Source: Skermanella sp. TT6 | Lineage (GTDB): Bacteria; Pseudomonadota; Alphaproteobacteria; Azospirillales; Azospirillaceae | Assembly (NCBI RefSeq): GCF_016653635.2 | Contig: NZ_CP067421.1 | Span: 682,001 to 746,000, forward strand | Length of the DNA: 64,000 nt | Direction: 5' to 3' | Shown here: in pieces, positions 54,111-63,795 of the stretch | How positions within the stretch are numbered: the stretch's first letter is position 1 | Layout of the letters: each line of letters starts with the position of its first letter | Made by a program: the position numbers and the translations under genes | The notes under the pieces: generated by a model | What the model was told of the DNA's origin: nothing | The model's input: the letters and a program-made list of their open reading frames with translations, nothing else | Databases searched by the model: none

Positions 54111-55520
54111 TCACCTGGCCCCGGCGATCGCCCGCGTCGCCCTCTCCTCGTTCTCCCGCGTCGCTGTCGCCAGGCTGACGATCACCAGGACGGCGACGGA
54201 GCACGGCAGCGCGAACAGCACGCTGTTCCAGCCCAGAGGCTTGCCGAGCGCCAGTTCCCACACCAGGGTCGCCACGCCGCCGGTCAGGATCGCCGCGAGG
54301 CCGCCCGCGGGCGTCGCCTTGCGCCACACCAGGGCGGCCAGCAGGGCCGGGGTGATGGCGGCGCCGTACATGGTGTAGGAGTACATCTGCAGGGCCAGGA
54401 TGGTCGGGAAGAAGGTGCCGAGCGCGTAGGCCAGGACTCCCAGCCCGACCACCGCCAGCCGGTCGAACATCAGCCGGCGCTCGGGCGCCACGGTCCTGCC
54501 CAACAGGGAGCCGTAGAGGTCGTACATCAGGTTGGCGGATGCCGACAGCAGGTAGGAATTGCCGGTCGTGATGATGATCGCGACGGCCGCGGCCAGCAGC
54601 ATGCCGCCCAGCAGGACCGGCAGCTTCTGGTTCGCCAGCGAGAGCACCGCCGTGGCCGGGTCGATCTCGGGCAGCAGGACGGCGGCCGAGGCGGCGAGCA
54701 CCAGGATGATGCCGATGGTCAGGACGGAGCCCACGAAGAAGCCGATCGCCGCGGTTCGGGCCGTCCTCGGGTTCTCCGCCGCGGAGAACCGCTGGTAGAC
54801 GTTCTGGTCGCCCAGCAGCAGCAGGAACAGGGGCAGGAAATAGCCTAGCATCTGCGGTACGGTGAGGCCGCCGGTGATGGTCTGCTTGGCCTCTGGAAGG
54901 GCAGCGATCATGCCGTCCAGCCCGCCCGTCTGCGACAGGATCAGCGGCACCGCGGCGATCAGCGAGACCAGGATGAAGATGGCGCTGATGAAGTCCGTGT
55001 AGGCCACCGACACCAGGCCGCCGATCGTGGCGAGGAAGATGATGATGGCCGCCGCGATCAAGGTCGCCTGCCACTCCGGGATGCCCGTCGTGATGTGAAG
55101 GACCTTGCCCCCGCCGATGAACTGGTAGGAGGTGATGCCGATGAAGGCGAAGAGGATGATCAGGGCCGCCACCGCGCGGGCCGCCTTGCCGTACCGGATC
55201 TCCAGGATCTCGGGCACGGTGTAGCGCGCCGCGACGCGGACCTTGTCGGCCAGCCAGAAATACAGGATCAGCACGCCGATCGGCGTGCCGAGGAAGAAGA
55301 AGATCCCGGCGAACGGACCGTACTGGAACACGAAGCTGGCGCCGCCGACGATGGTGCCCGATCCGACGAAGGTCGCCAGCAGCGTGCCGGCCAGCACGGC
55401 CTTGGACAGGCTGCGTCCGGCCACCATGAAGTCGTCGCTGTCCTTGACCAGCTTGCGCATGATGTAGACGCCGAACACGCATACGAAGAGCAGGTACGCG
55501 GCGATGATTACGATCTGCAT
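54111..55520 (-). CDS. Sodium:solute symporter (SSS family)
   Basis: This 469-residue protein has about thirteen transmembrane segments and SSS-family motifs (DDFMVAGRSLSKAVLAGTLLAT near residue 30, SGTIVGGASF, and GDQNVYQRFSAAENPRTAR near residue 240). It couples sodium entry to uptake of an organic solute. The ATG at 55520 (MQIVIIAAY) gives the family's N-terminus. It is transcribed away from an amidohydrolase gene, 128 bases apart, so both probably share control, and the symporter may import the amidohydrolase's substrate. The solute is unknown. Confidence 0.9.
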   Translation of the reverse strand: MQIVIIAAYLLFVCVFGVYIMRKLVKDSDDFMVAGRSLSKAVLAGTLLATFVGSGTIVGGASFVFQYGPFAGIFFFLGTPIGVLILYFWLADKVRVAARYTVPEILEIRYGKAARAVAALIILFAFIGITSYQFIGGGKVLHITTGIPEWQATLIAAAIIIFLATIGGLVSVAYTDFISAIFILVSLIAAVPLILSQTGGLDGMIAALPEAKQTITGGLTVPQMLGYFLPLFLLLLGDQNVYQRFSAAENPRTARTAAIGFFVGSVLTIGIILVLAASAAVLLPEIDPATAVLSLANQKLPVLLGGMLLAAAVAIIITTGNSYLLSASANLMYDLYGSLLGRTVAPERRLMFDRLAVVGLGVLAYALGTFFPTILALQMYSYTMYGAAITPALLAALVWRKATPAGGLAAILTGGVATLVWELALGKPLGWNSVLFALPCSVAVLVIVSLATATRENEERATRAIAGAR

Positions 55521-55648
55521 GTCTCGGATCTCCCGGATTGCCACCCTGAGGTTTCGCTCGATTTCGAAACTTATCGAAAGCGAAACCGTTGGAATCGGAC
55601 TTGGTGGCATCCCGGGCCGCCCAATTTTCCCGAGATCGGAGAAGCATC

Positions 55649-56893
55649 GTGTCCGTCGTGATTTTCAAGGATTGCACCGTGTTCGACGGGACCAGCGCGG
55701 ATCTTCGCGAGGGCATGAGCGTCGTCGTGGAGAACGACCGGATCCGGGAGGTCGCCGACCGGCAGGTAAGCGTCGAGGGCGCGCGCGTCATCGAAGCCAA
55801 GGGGAAGACCCTGATGCCGGGCCTGATCGACGCCCATTTCCATGCGATCGCCGCCGATCCCGACCTGGGCAAGCTCGAGAACATGCCGAAGATGCTGCTG
55901 GCCCAGCATGCCCGCCGGTTCCTCGAGGCGGCGCTTCACCGCGGCTTCACCTCCCTGCGGGATGCCGGCGGGGCGGACTACGGACTGGCGCTGGCGACGG
56001 AGCACGGCCTGATCGCCGGGCCCCGCCTGTTCTTCGCCGGCCGCGCCCTGACCCAGACGGGAGGGCACGGCGACTTCCGGTCCTACGAGGACGGCTCGTC
56101 GCTCAGCCTGTGCCTGTGCTGCCGCGGCGGCGCCGCCCTGGCCCAGGTCGCGGACGGCGTCACGGAGGTGCGCAAGGCCGCGCGCGAGGAGCTGCGCCGC
56201 GGCGCCACCCAGATCAAGATCATGGCGTCCGGCGGCGTCGCCTCGCCCAGCGATCCGATCGACAATCTCCAATATTCCGACGAGGAGATCGCGGCTGCCG
56301 TCTGGGAGGCGCAGTCCTGGGGAAGATACGTCATGGCCCATGCCTACACGCCCCAATCCATCACGCGCTGCCTGAACCACGGCGTCCGCAGCATCGAGCA
56401 TGCCAACCTGATCGACGAGGCGACCGCGAAGCTGGCGGCGGAAAAGGAAGCGTTCGTCGTCCCGACCCTGGTGACCTACGACGCCCTCAACCGGTTCGGC
56501 GCCGGCCTGGGCTTCCCGCAGGTCAGCCTGGACAAACTGCAGGTAGTGCTGTCCGCCGGCCTGAAATCGCTCGAGGTGTTGCGCCGAGCGGGAGTCCGGA
56601 CCGGCTTCGGGACCGACCTGCTGGGGGACATGCACCAGCACCAGTCGTCCGAGTTCTCGATCCGCCGCGAGGTCATGAGCGCCGCCGAGATCCTGATCTC
56701 CGCCACCTCGGTGAACGCGGCCCTGGTCCAGAAGGAAGGCGAACTGGGCGTGGTCCGCGCGGGGGCGCTCGCCGACCTGCTGCTGGTCGACGGCAACCCG
56801 CTTGACGATATCAACCTGCTGGAGCATCACGGCCGTAACCTGGCGATCGTGATGAAGAACGGCAGGATCTACAAGGATGCGCTGGCCGCCTGA
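55649..56893 (+). CDS. Metal-dependent amidohydrolase (imidazolonepropionase/Xaa-Pro dipeptidase-like)
   Basis: This 414-residue TIM-barrel hydrolase has the binuclear metal site of the amidohydrolase superfamily: LIDAHFHAIA (HxH), QIKIMASGGV with the bridging lysine, MAHAYTP and IEHANLI histidines, and the aspartate in GFGTDLLGD. This subtype includes enzymes that act on N-acyl or dipeptide-like substrates and cyclic imides. The GTG at 55649 is chosen because GGAGA precedes it. It is divergent from an SSS symporter. The closest assigned activities vary, so only hydrolysis of a C-N bond is claimed. Confidence 0.9.
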   Translation: MSVVIFKDCTVFDGTSADLREGMSVVVENDRIREVADRQVSVEGARVIEAKGKTLMPGLIDAHFHAIAADPDLGKLENMPKMLLAQHARRFLEAALHRGFTSLRDAGGADYGLALATEHGLIAGPRLFFAGRALTQTGGHGDFRSYEDGSSLSLCLCCRGGAALAQVADGVTEVRKAAREELRRGATQIKIMASGGVASPSDPIDNLQYSDEEIAAAVWEAQSWGRYVMAHAYTPQSITRCLNHGVRSIEHANLIDEATAKLAAEKEAFVVPTLVTYDALNRFGAGLGFPQVSLDKLQVVLSAGLKSLEVLRRAGVRTGFGTDLLGDMHQHQSSEFSIRREVMSAAEILISATSVNAALVQKEGELGVVRAGALADLLLVDGNPLDDINLLEHHGRNLAIVMKNGRIYKDALAA

Positions 56894-57350
56894 CGGGCCT
56901 TCGACCGGACCCGGACGGGGCTGGCGGGCGCGTAACCCTCCGGATCATTCTGTCCAAGTCGACGACGGCGGCGGCGTTCCAGCCCCGCCCGTCGGACGGT
57001 ACTCCTTCGCCCGTGCGATGAGGCTCGCTGGCGCGTCGCCGCTTCTGTGTCTTCGACAGAAGCCGGGTGCGTACTCCACACTCCCCCTGAAAGGAGATCC
57101 CCCGATCGGGCCGGGAAAACTTGATGCAGGTTATGGTATCCCGGGAAGTCTCAAGTAATCGTTCGGTCCGGCTGACATGCAGCCGACGCAGAATCGGAGT
57201 TCTGACCATATCTTCTGAAACGATTTCTGAACTGATGTCTAAGGGCTGGTTCAGGTCGTAGGGATCGTATGAAACGAAATCATGTTGTCCCACCCGCAAC
57301 TGCATCGGTCCTAAAGAAGGCTCACCGGATCGGCCCAGATCCGGAGCAAA
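56894..57350. other. Intergenic region with a degenerate EamA-like stretch
   Basis: About 460 bases without a supported intact gene. The section 57100-57350 is AT-richer and should hold the promoter of the next gene; CGGAGCAAA lies just before its ATG. Confidence 0.5.
57002..57045 (+). pseudogene. Short relic of an EamA/DMT transporter gene
   Basis: One frame encodes YSFARAMRLAGASPLL, very close to FAFARAMRLADASLLI in the EamA gene at 51838. By eye the DNA agrees at most positions over 44 bases. Nothing else of a transporter is legible, apart from a glycine-rich stretch just upstream. It is a fragment from a duplication or a lost paralogue. Confidence 0.4.
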
Positions 57351-57830
57351 ATGTATCTACAAATCTTTATGGGGACGACTGCCATGAGCGAGACCCGTTC
57401 GGATGAGGATCTGATCACTCCGCAGGAGCTTCGACACATCTCCGAAGAGAAGGAAATGGAGGAGATCCGCGCAGCCCTCGAACAACAGAAGAAACTGGAG
57501 GCGCAGCAGCAGGATCTCTACCAGGCCTTCATGAACCAGCACATCCGGCCGGACGCCAAGGAGCGGTTCACGGCGGCGGTGCGCCATGCGGCCGAACGCG
57601 GCCTCAACGAGATCCAATTGCTCCGTTTCCCGAGCGACTTCTGCACGGACGGCGGCCGGGCCATCAACAATTTCGACCCCGACTGGTCGAACAGCCTGAC
57701 GGGATTCGCCAAGGAGGCCTTTGATGCCTGGGACCGGCATCTCCGGCCGTCCGGCTACAAGCTCCGCGCCCAGATCCTGAACTATCCCGGCGGCATGCCG
57801 GGCGACGTGGGAATATTCCTGCGCTGGTGA
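57351..57830 (+). CDS. Uncharacterised protein with coiled-coil N-terminus
   Basis: I do not recognise this 159-residue protein. Residues about 15-65 are highly charged and helical (RHISEEKEMEEIRAALEQQKK style), likely a coiled coil. A more globular part follows, with LNEIQLLRFPSDFCTDGGRAINN and a C-terminal LNYPGGMPGDVGIFLRW. It has no signal peptide or membrane segment. The ATG at 57351 has CGGAGCAAA just before it; ATG at 57384 (MSETRSDE) is an alternative and gives a more typical start. It stands alone upstream of the RND pump genes and may be a conserved family of this bacterial group. Confidence 0.75.
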   Translation: MYLQIFMGTTAMSETRSDEDLITPQELRHISEEKEMEEIRAALEQQKKLEAQQQDLYQAFMNQHIRPDAKERFTAAVRHAAERGLNEIQLLRFPSDFCTDGGRAINNFDPDWSNSLTGFAKEAFDAWDRHLRPSGYKLRAQILNYPGGMPGDVGIFLRW

Positions 57831-57907
57831 CCGGGCCCAAGGCGCCGATCGGCCGGAAAACGTCTTAACGGGCGGCAGCGGGCCGCAAGCGGGGAGGTGC
57901 GAGGGTC

Positions 57908-59077
57908 ATGTCCATTCTCCGGCAATCCTGGCGGCCAGGGAGGGAACGGGGCAGGCGCATCGTCCTGGCCGGCTTCTGCGCCGCCGCGCTGGCCGCCTGT
58001 TCGCCGGAGGAGGGCGCGCAGCAGGGGGCGGCGCCGCCTCCCCCGGTCGCGGTCGCCGTGGCGCCGGTCGCCCGCAAGGACGTCACCGTCGGGGCGGGGT
58101 TCGTCGGCCGGGTGGTCGCGGCCGAGGATGTCGATATCCGCGCCCGGGTCTCCGGTTTCCTGGAGAAACGACTCTTCACCGAAGGCCAGGACGTCCGGGC
58201 CGGCGATCTCCTGTTCACCATCGAGCAGGCCCCGTACAGGGCGCAGGTCGCCCAGGCCAGGGCCAACCTCGCGAGCGCCGAGGCGGCCGCGGTCAATGCG
58301 GCCGTCCAGTTGCAGCGCGCCCTCGACTTGGTGAAGAACAAGAACATCTCCGAAGCCGTCGTCGACCAGCGCCGCGCCGACGACGCGATGGCCAGGGCCG
58401 CCGTGCTCCAGAACCAGGCCGCCCTGGAACAGGCCGAGATCAACCTGGGCTATACGGAGATCCGCGCTCCCCTGTCCGGGCGGATCGGCCGGTCGAGATA
58501 TTCCCCGGGCAGCCTGGTCGGGCCCGAAGCCGGCACCCTCGCCGCCATCGTCAGCCAGGATCCGGTCCACGTCACCTTTCCCGTGAGCCAGAGGGAGATC
58601 CTGCAGTTCAAGCGCCGCGCCGCGCAGACGGGCGAGGGGGCGAACCGAGCCATCGTCCGGCTCACCCTGGCCGACGGGCAGGCCTATCCCCATCCGGGCC
58701 GGGTGGACTTCCTCGACGTCAAGGTGGACCCGGGCACGGACACGCTGACCGTCCGGGCGGAGCTGCCCAATCCCGACCGGCTCCTCACCGACGGCCAGTT
58801 CGCCACCGTCTCGGTGGAACGCGAGGCGCCGGAGCAGGCCCTGGTGGTGCCTCAGGCCGCGGTCCAGGCCGACCAGGCGGGCACCTTCGTGCTGGTCGTC
58901 GGCGGCGACGGCAAGGTCGAGGTCCGCCGGGTGGCGCTGGGACCGGGCCGCCACGGCGAGACGGTCGTCGAGAAGGGGCTCCGGGAGGGCGAGATGGTGA
59001 TCGTCGAGGGCGCCCAGAAGGTCCGTCCCGGGCAGGCGGTCGATGCGGCGCCGGTCCAACAGCCATCGGGAGCCTGA
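57908..59077 (+). CDS. RND efflux periplasmic adaptor (membrane fusion) lipoprotein
   Basis: This 389-residue adaptor links an RND pump to an outer-membrane channel. It has a lipoprotein signal (LAACSPEEG, lipid cysteine near residue 31), the lipoyl/hairpin region (VDIRARVSGFLEKRLFTEGQ and the coiled-coil QVAQARANLASAEAAAVNAA), and beta-barrel segments (GYTEIRAPLSGRIGRS). It matches the AcrA/MexA type in length and order. The permease gene follows after three bases, so both form one operon. No regulator or outer-membrane factor gene is adjacent. Confidence 0.93.
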   Translation: MSILRQSWRPGRERGRRIVLAGFCAAALAACSPEEGAQQGAAPPPPVAVAVAPVARKDVTVGAGFVGRVVAAEDVDIRARVSGFLEKRLFTEGQDVRAGDLLFTIEQAPYRAQVAQARANLASAEAAAVNAAVQLQRALDLVKNKNISEAVVDQRRADDAMARAAVLQNQAALEQAEINLGYTEIRAPLSGRIGRSRYSPGSLVGPEAGTLAAIVSQDPVHVTFPVSQREILQFKRRAAQTGEGANRAIVRLTLADGQAYPHPGRVDFLDVKVDPGTDTLTVRAELPNPDRLLTDGQFATVSVEREAPEQALVVPQAAVQADQAGTFVLVVGGDGKVEVRRVALGPGRHGETVVEKGLREGEMVIVEGAQKVRPGQAVDAAPVQQPSGA

Positions 59078-59080
59078 GCC

Positions 59081-62000
59081 ATGCTGTCGAGCGTGTTCAT
59101 CCGGCGTCCCCGGCTGGCGATGGTCATCGCCATCGTCACCACTCTGGCCGGGCTGATGGCCATCGCCATCATCCCGGTCGCCCAGTACCCGGACATCGTG
59201 CCGCCCCAGGTCAGCGTCACCGCCGTCTATCCCGGCGCCGGGGCCGCCGTCGTGGAATCCACCGTGGCCCAGCCGATCGAAGCCCAGGTCAACGGCGTCA
59301 GCAACATGCTGTACATGAAGTCCACGAGCGGCAACGACGGCAGCTATACCCTGACCGTCTCCTTCGCGCTCGGGACCGATCCCGACATTAACACGGTCAA
59401 TGTCCAGAACCGCGTCAGCCTCGCCGAATCGAAGCTCCCGGAAGAGGTGAGGCGGCAGGGCTTGAGCGTGAAGAAGAAGTCGGCGGCGCTGCTCCAGGTC
59501 GTGAATCTCTATTCGCCGAAGAACACGTATGACTCGCTGTATGTCAGCAACTACGCCACCATCAACATCCTCGACACGCTGGCCCGCATCGACGGCGTCG
59601 GCGACGCGTTCCTGTTCGGGGCGCTCGAATACAGCATGCGGGTCTGGCTCGATTCGGACCCGATGACCAGCCTCGGGCTCACGCCCGCCGACGTGGCGAA
59701 CGCGATCAGGAGCCAGAACACCCAGGCCGCCGTGGGCCGCATCGGGGCCGAACCGATCGGATCGGACCAGGCTTTCCAGCTGAACATCCAGACCAAGGGC
59801 CGCCTGGCCGACCCGGACGAATTCGAGGCCGTGGTGATCCGGGCCAATCCCGACGGCTCCGTGGTGCGGGTGCGCGACATCGGCCGGGTGGAGCTGGGGG
59901 CGAAGTCGTCGGACTCCTTCAGCCGGGTGAACGGCAATCCCGGCGTCTCGATCGCGATCTATCAGTCGCCGGGCGCCAACGCGGTCGCCGTCGCGGCGGC
60001 GATCCGGGCCGAGATGGACCGCCTGGCTCAGCGCTTCCCCGAGGATCTGGCCTACAGGATCGGCTACGACACGACGCTGTTCGTCACGGCCACCATCGAG
60101 GAGGTGATCCATACGCTGGTCGAGGCCTTCGTCCTGGTGGTCGTGGTCGTCTTCCTGTTCCTCGGAAGCTGGCGGGCGACCCTGATCCCGACCGTCGCCG
60201 TGCCGGTGTCCCTGGTCGGCACCTTCGCCGTCATGCTCGCCCTCGGCTACTCGGCCAACACCATCTCGCTGCTGGCCCTGGTGCTGGCGATCGGCATCGT
60301 GGTCGACGACGCCATCGTCGTGGTCGAGGCGGTCGAGCGCGTCATGGAGGAGGAGGGACTGCCGCCGAAGGAGGCGACGGCCAAGGCGATGGGGGAGATC
60401 ACGGCGCCGATCATCGCCATCACCCTGGTCCTGCTGTCGGTGTTCGTGCCGATCGGCTTCATCCCCGGCCTGACCGGCGAGCTGTACCGCCAGTTCGCGG
60501 TCGCGGTCTCGGTCTCCATGGTGCTGTCGGCGATCAACGCCCTGACTCTCAGCCCGGCGCTCTGCGGCATTCTGCTCAAGCCGGCCCACGGACCCCGGCG
60601 GGGGGTGATGGGCCGCGTGACAAGGGCGATCGACCGGACCCGCGACTTCTATGCCGCCGTCGTCGCCCGGCTGGTGCGGCGGGCCGCGTTCGGCATCCTG
60701 TTCCTGCTGGTCGTGGCGGGAGGCGTCTACGCCCTGTCCAGGGCCACGCCGACCGGATTCCTGCCTCAGGAGGACCAGGGCGCCTTCTTCGTCGAGTTGC
60801 AGCTGCCCCAGGGATCGTCGGTCAAGCGGACGCTCGCGGCGGTGGAGCAGGTCGAGGACATCGTCCGCCCGATCGGCGGGGTGGTCGACGTGACCTCGGT
60901 GGTGGGCTACAGCATGATCAGCGGCCTGTCCCAGTCCAACGCCGCCTTCCTGATCGTCACCCTGGCGCCCTTCGGGGAGCGGACCGATCCGCAGCTCGGC
61001 GTCGGGGCCATCACGGCCAGGATCCGCCGGGAAGGCGCCGCCGTCCGGACCGCCGCCGTCATCCCCTTCCAGCCGCCCCCGATCATCGGCCTGGGCACCA
61101 CGGGCGGGTTCGAGTTCCAGCTCCAGGACCTCGCCGGCGGCACGCCGGAGGACTTGGCGGCGGCGGCCCGCGGCCTGATCTTCGCGGCCAACCAGCAGCC
61201 CGCGCTGTCGGGGGTGTTCACGACCTTCGCGGCCGACACGCCGCAGCTCTATCTCGACATCGACCGCAACAAGGCCCAGACGCTGGGCGTGGCCATCGAC
61301 GACATCTTCACGGCCCTCCAGGCGACGCTCGGCGGGTTCTACGTCAACGACCTGAACCTGTTCGGCCGGGTCTGGCAGGTCAACCTCCAGGGCGAGGCGG
61401 ACGACCGCGACCAGGTGACCGATGTCTACCGCATCAACGTGCGCAATGCGAAGGGCGAGATGGTGGCCCTGCGGTCGCTGGTCGAGGCGCGCCTGATCCT
61501 GGCGCCGCAGTCCCTCACCCGGTACAACAACTACCGGAGCGTGACCATCAACGGCAGTCCGGCGCCGGGCGTCAGCTCGGGCACGGCGCTCGCCGCCATG
61601 GAGCGGCTGTCGGCCGCCACCCTGCCGTCCGGCTACGGCTACGAGTGGACGGGCACGGCGCTCCAGGAGAAGCAGGCGGCCGGGCAGACCACGGTGATCC
61701 TGGCGCTGGCGGTTCTGTTCGCCTACCTGTTCCTGGTCGCCCTCTACGAGAGCTGGAACATCCCGGTCCCGGTCCTGCTCTCCGTCAGCGTGGGGCTGCT
61801 CGGCGCCTATGCCGCGCTGATCCTGGCGGGGCTGCCCGGCGACGTCTATGCCCAGATCGGCATCATCGTGCTGATCGCGCTCGCCAGCAAGAACGCGATC
61901 CTGATCATCGAGTTTGCCAAGGAACAGCGGGAGCGGGGCCTCCCGGTCGCCGAGGCGGCGGTCGCGGGCGCGCGGATGCGCATCCGCGCGGTCATGATGA

Positions 62001-62278
62001 CCAGCTTCGCCTTCATCCTCGGGCTCGTGCCGCTGGTGACCGCGCAGGGTGCGGGCGAACTGAGCCGTCGCGGCGTCGGCACCGCCGTGTTCGGCGGCAT
62101 GCTGGCCGCCTCGCTGGTCGGCGTCTTCCTGATCCCGGTCCTCTACGTCGTGTTCCAGCACCTGCGGGAGAGGGTTGGCCGCGAACCGCCCGCGGAGCCG
62201 GCGGCGTCGCCCTCGGCGCCTGCCGTCGTGCGCCCGGCGATGACCGGGGAGCTGCCGCGCGGAGCCCACGGCGACTGA
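59081..62278 (+). CDS. RND multidrug efflux permease (AcrB/MexB type, HAE1)
   Basis: This 1065-residue inner-membrane transporter has the two-fold plan of HAE1 pumps: twelve transmembrane helices and two large periplasmic loops. The start [16 protein letters not shown] and [13 protein letters not shown] are typical, and the proton-relay aspartates are present in [20 protein letters not shown]. It exports hydrophobic or amphiphilic compounds by proton exchange. It lies three bases after the adaptor gene and will need an outer-membrane channel encoded elsewhere. A very long reverse-strand open frame across it is a GC-bias artefact. Confidence 0.95.
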   Translation: MLSSVFIRRPRLAMVIAIVTTLAGLMAIAIIPVAQYPDIVPPQVSVTAVYPGAGAAVVESTVAQPIEAQVNGVSNMLYMKSTSGNDGSYTLTVSFALGTDPDINTVNVQNRVSLAESKLPEEVRRQGLSVKKKSAALLQVVNLYSPKNTYDSLYVSNYATINILDTLARIDGVGDAFLFGALEYSMRVWLDSDPMTSLGLTPADVANAIRSQNTQAAVGRIGAEPIGSDQAFQLNIQTKGRLADPDEFEAVVIRANPDGSVVRVRDIGRVELGAKSSDSFSRVNGNPGVSIAIYQSPGANAVAVAAAIRAEMDRLAQRFPEDLAYRIGYDTTLFVTATIEEVIHTLVEAFVLVVVVVFLFLGSWRATLIPTVAVPVSLVGTFAVMLALGYSANTISLLALVLAIGIVVDDAIVVVEAVERVMEEEGLPPKEATAKAMGEITAPIIAITLVLLSVFVPIGFIPGLTGELYRQFAVAVSVSMVLSAINALTLSPALCGILLKPAHGPRRGVMGRVTRAIDRTRDFYAAVVARLVRRAAFGILFLLVVAGGVYALSRATPTGFLPQEDQGAFFVELQLPQGSSVKRTLAAVEQVEDIVRPIGGVVDVTSVVGYSMISGLSQSNAAFLIVTLAPFGERTDPQLGVGAITARIRREGAAVRTAAVIPFQPPPIIGLGTTGGFEFQLQDLAGGTPEDLAAAARGLIFAANQQPALSGVFTTFAADTPQLYLDIDRNKAQTLGVAIDDIFTALQATLGGFYVNDLNLFGRVWQVNLQGEADDRDQVTDVYRINVRNAKGEMVALRSLVEARLILAPQSLTRYNNYRSVTINGSPAPGVSSGTALAAMERLSAATLPSGYGYEWTGTALQEKQAAGQTTVILALAVLFAYLFLVALYESWNIPVPVLLSVSVGLLGAYAALILAGLPGDVYAQIGIIVLIALASKNAILIIEFAKEQRERGLPVAEAAVAGARMRIRAVMMTSFAFILGLVPLVTAQGAGELSRRGVGTAVFGGMLAASLVGVFLIPVLYVVFQHLRERVGREPPAEPAASPSAPAVVRPAMTGELPRGAHGD

Positions 62279-62290
62279 CGCCGGTGCCGG

Positions 62291-63754
62291 TCAGAGAAGC
62301 CGGTCCAGGCCGTCGCACACGGCGGTGAGCACCTGGATCCGCGCGGCCCGCTTGTCGTTGGCCGGCACCAGAACCCAGGGCGCCCCGGTCGAGCCGGTCC
62401 TGGCCACCATCTCGTTGACCGCCATCAGGTAGTCGTCCCAGCGCTCGCGGTTGCGATAGTCCTCCTCGGTGATCTTGTAGCGCTTCCGCGGGGTGTTCGC
62501 GCGCTCCTCGAACCGGCGGAGCTGCTCGTCCTTGTCGATGTGCAGCCAGAACTTCAGCAGCAGCGAGCCGTGGTCGGTCAGCTGCCGCTCGAAATCATTG
62601 ATCTCGTCATAGGCCCGCCGCCACTCCTCGGGCCGGGCGAAGCCTTCGACCCGCTCGACCAGGACCCTGCCGTACCAGCTCCGGTCGAAGATCAGCATCT
62701 TGCCGGCGTGCGGCAGGTGCCGCCAGAAGCGCCAGAGATAGTGGCGCGCCCGCTCCTCGTCGGTCGGCGCCGCGACCGGCACGACGCGGCAATTGGCCGC
62801 CTTCATGCTCCAGACCAGCCGGCGGATGGCGCCGCCCTTGCCGGCGCTGTCCCAGCCCTCGAACGCGAGCACGGAGGACAGGCCTTCCCGCCTGGCCCTC
62901 AGGGACAGCTTGTGGAGGCGCCGCTGCTGGTCCTCCAGCCGGTCGCGGTAATCCTCCTCCGCGATCCGGCGGGACAGGTCGAGGCTGCCCAGGACGTCCA
63001 CCGGCCGTGCCGCCGGCTTCAGGGCCTCGGCGGTCCGGGTCGCCGGCGCGGCATCCGCCTCGTCCAGCCGGGCCGTGAAGGCGGCCAGCAGGTGCTCCGC
63101 GGCGCGCAGGTCGCGATGGCGGGCGTCGGTGCTCTCCACCACGGTCCAGGCGGCGCCGCCCGCGCTGGTCTCCTGCAGGTAGCGTTCGCACAGCGGCTTG
63201 ATCTCGTCGTAATGCTTGAAGATGATCCAGTCGCGCTGCTCCAGCTGCCAGCCGGAATCCTTCCGCTTCAGGCGGCGCCTCAACTCCTGCCTGGGCAGGT
63301 GCAGCCAGATCTTCACCAGCAGCATGCCGTCGGCCACGATCGCGCGCTCGAAGGTCCGGACATGTTCCATCCGGGCGGCGAAGCCGTCGCTGTCGATGCG
63401 GCCGAGATAGCGGTCGGCGATCGCGTCCAGCGCCAGTCCGCCGAAGAAAATGGCGGCGCGCCCCCGGGGCGGCAGCGCCATCCAGTAACGCCAGAATCGG
63501 GGCCGCTGCCTTTCCTCCTCGGTCTCCTCCTCGAACACCTGGGTATCGAGATAGCGGGCGTCCAGCCACTCGTTCAGCCGGTCTATCAGCTCCTCGCAGC
63601 CGATGCGGTCGTCGCCGGCGACCGCGATCAGGACCGGCACGTCTTTGCGCCTCAGGTGGAACTGCGCTTCCAGCAGCCGGGCCCGGAGGTCGGGCATGCG
63701 GGCCTTGTAGTCCTCCTTCGCCAGGGTGCTGCCGATTTCCGCCACGTCGAACAT
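62291..63754 (-). CDS. pap: Polyphosphate:AMP phosphotransferase (class II PPK2)
   Basis: This 487-residue enzyme transfers phosphate from polyphosphate to AMP, making ADP. It has two fused PPK2 domains. The C-terminal one is complete, with Walker A GWDSAGKGG near residue 305 and the lid/Walker B DRSWYGR near 350. The N-terminal one lacks a working Walker A (AVAGDDRIG), as expected for class II enzymes in which it is structural. The ATG at 63754 (MFDVAEIG) follows GGGAGGGGAAACG. It converges on the RND permease gene. It supports ATP regeneration and nucleotide balance. Confidence 0.93.
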   Translation of the reverse strand: MFDVAEIGSTLAKEDYKARMPDLRARLLEAQFHLRRKDVPVLIAVAGDDRIGCEELIDRLNEWLDARYLDTQVFEEETEEERQRPRFWRYWMALPPRGRAAIFFGGLALDAIADRYLGRIDSDGFAARMEHVRTFERAIVADGMLLVKIWLHLPRQELRRRLKRKDSGWQLEQRDWIIFKHYDEIKPLCERYLQETSAGGAAWTVVESTDARHRDLRAAEHLLAAFTARLDEADAAPATRTAEALKPAARPVDVLGSLDLSRRIAEEDYRDRLEDQQRRLHKLSLRARREGLSSVLAFEGWDSAGKGGAIRRLVWSMKAANCRVVPVAAPTDEERARHYLWRFWRHLPHAGKMLIFDRSWYGRVLVERVEGFARPEEWRRAYDEINDFERQLTDHGSLLLKFWLHIDKDEQLRRFEERANTPRKRYKITEEDYRNRERWDDYLMAVNEMVARTGSTGAPWVLVPANDKRAARIQVLTAVCDGLDRLL

Positions 63755-63795
63755 CGTTTCCCCTCCCGTAATGATCTTTCGTGATGGTCGCCGGG

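Noticed and set aside
57782..62269. A reverse-strand open frame of about 1495 codons across the RND pump genes
   Set aside because: It is antisense to a well-supported adaptor and permease, is very rich in Arg, Gly, Asp and His, and matches no family. Long stop-free antisense frames are expected in GC-rich genes.
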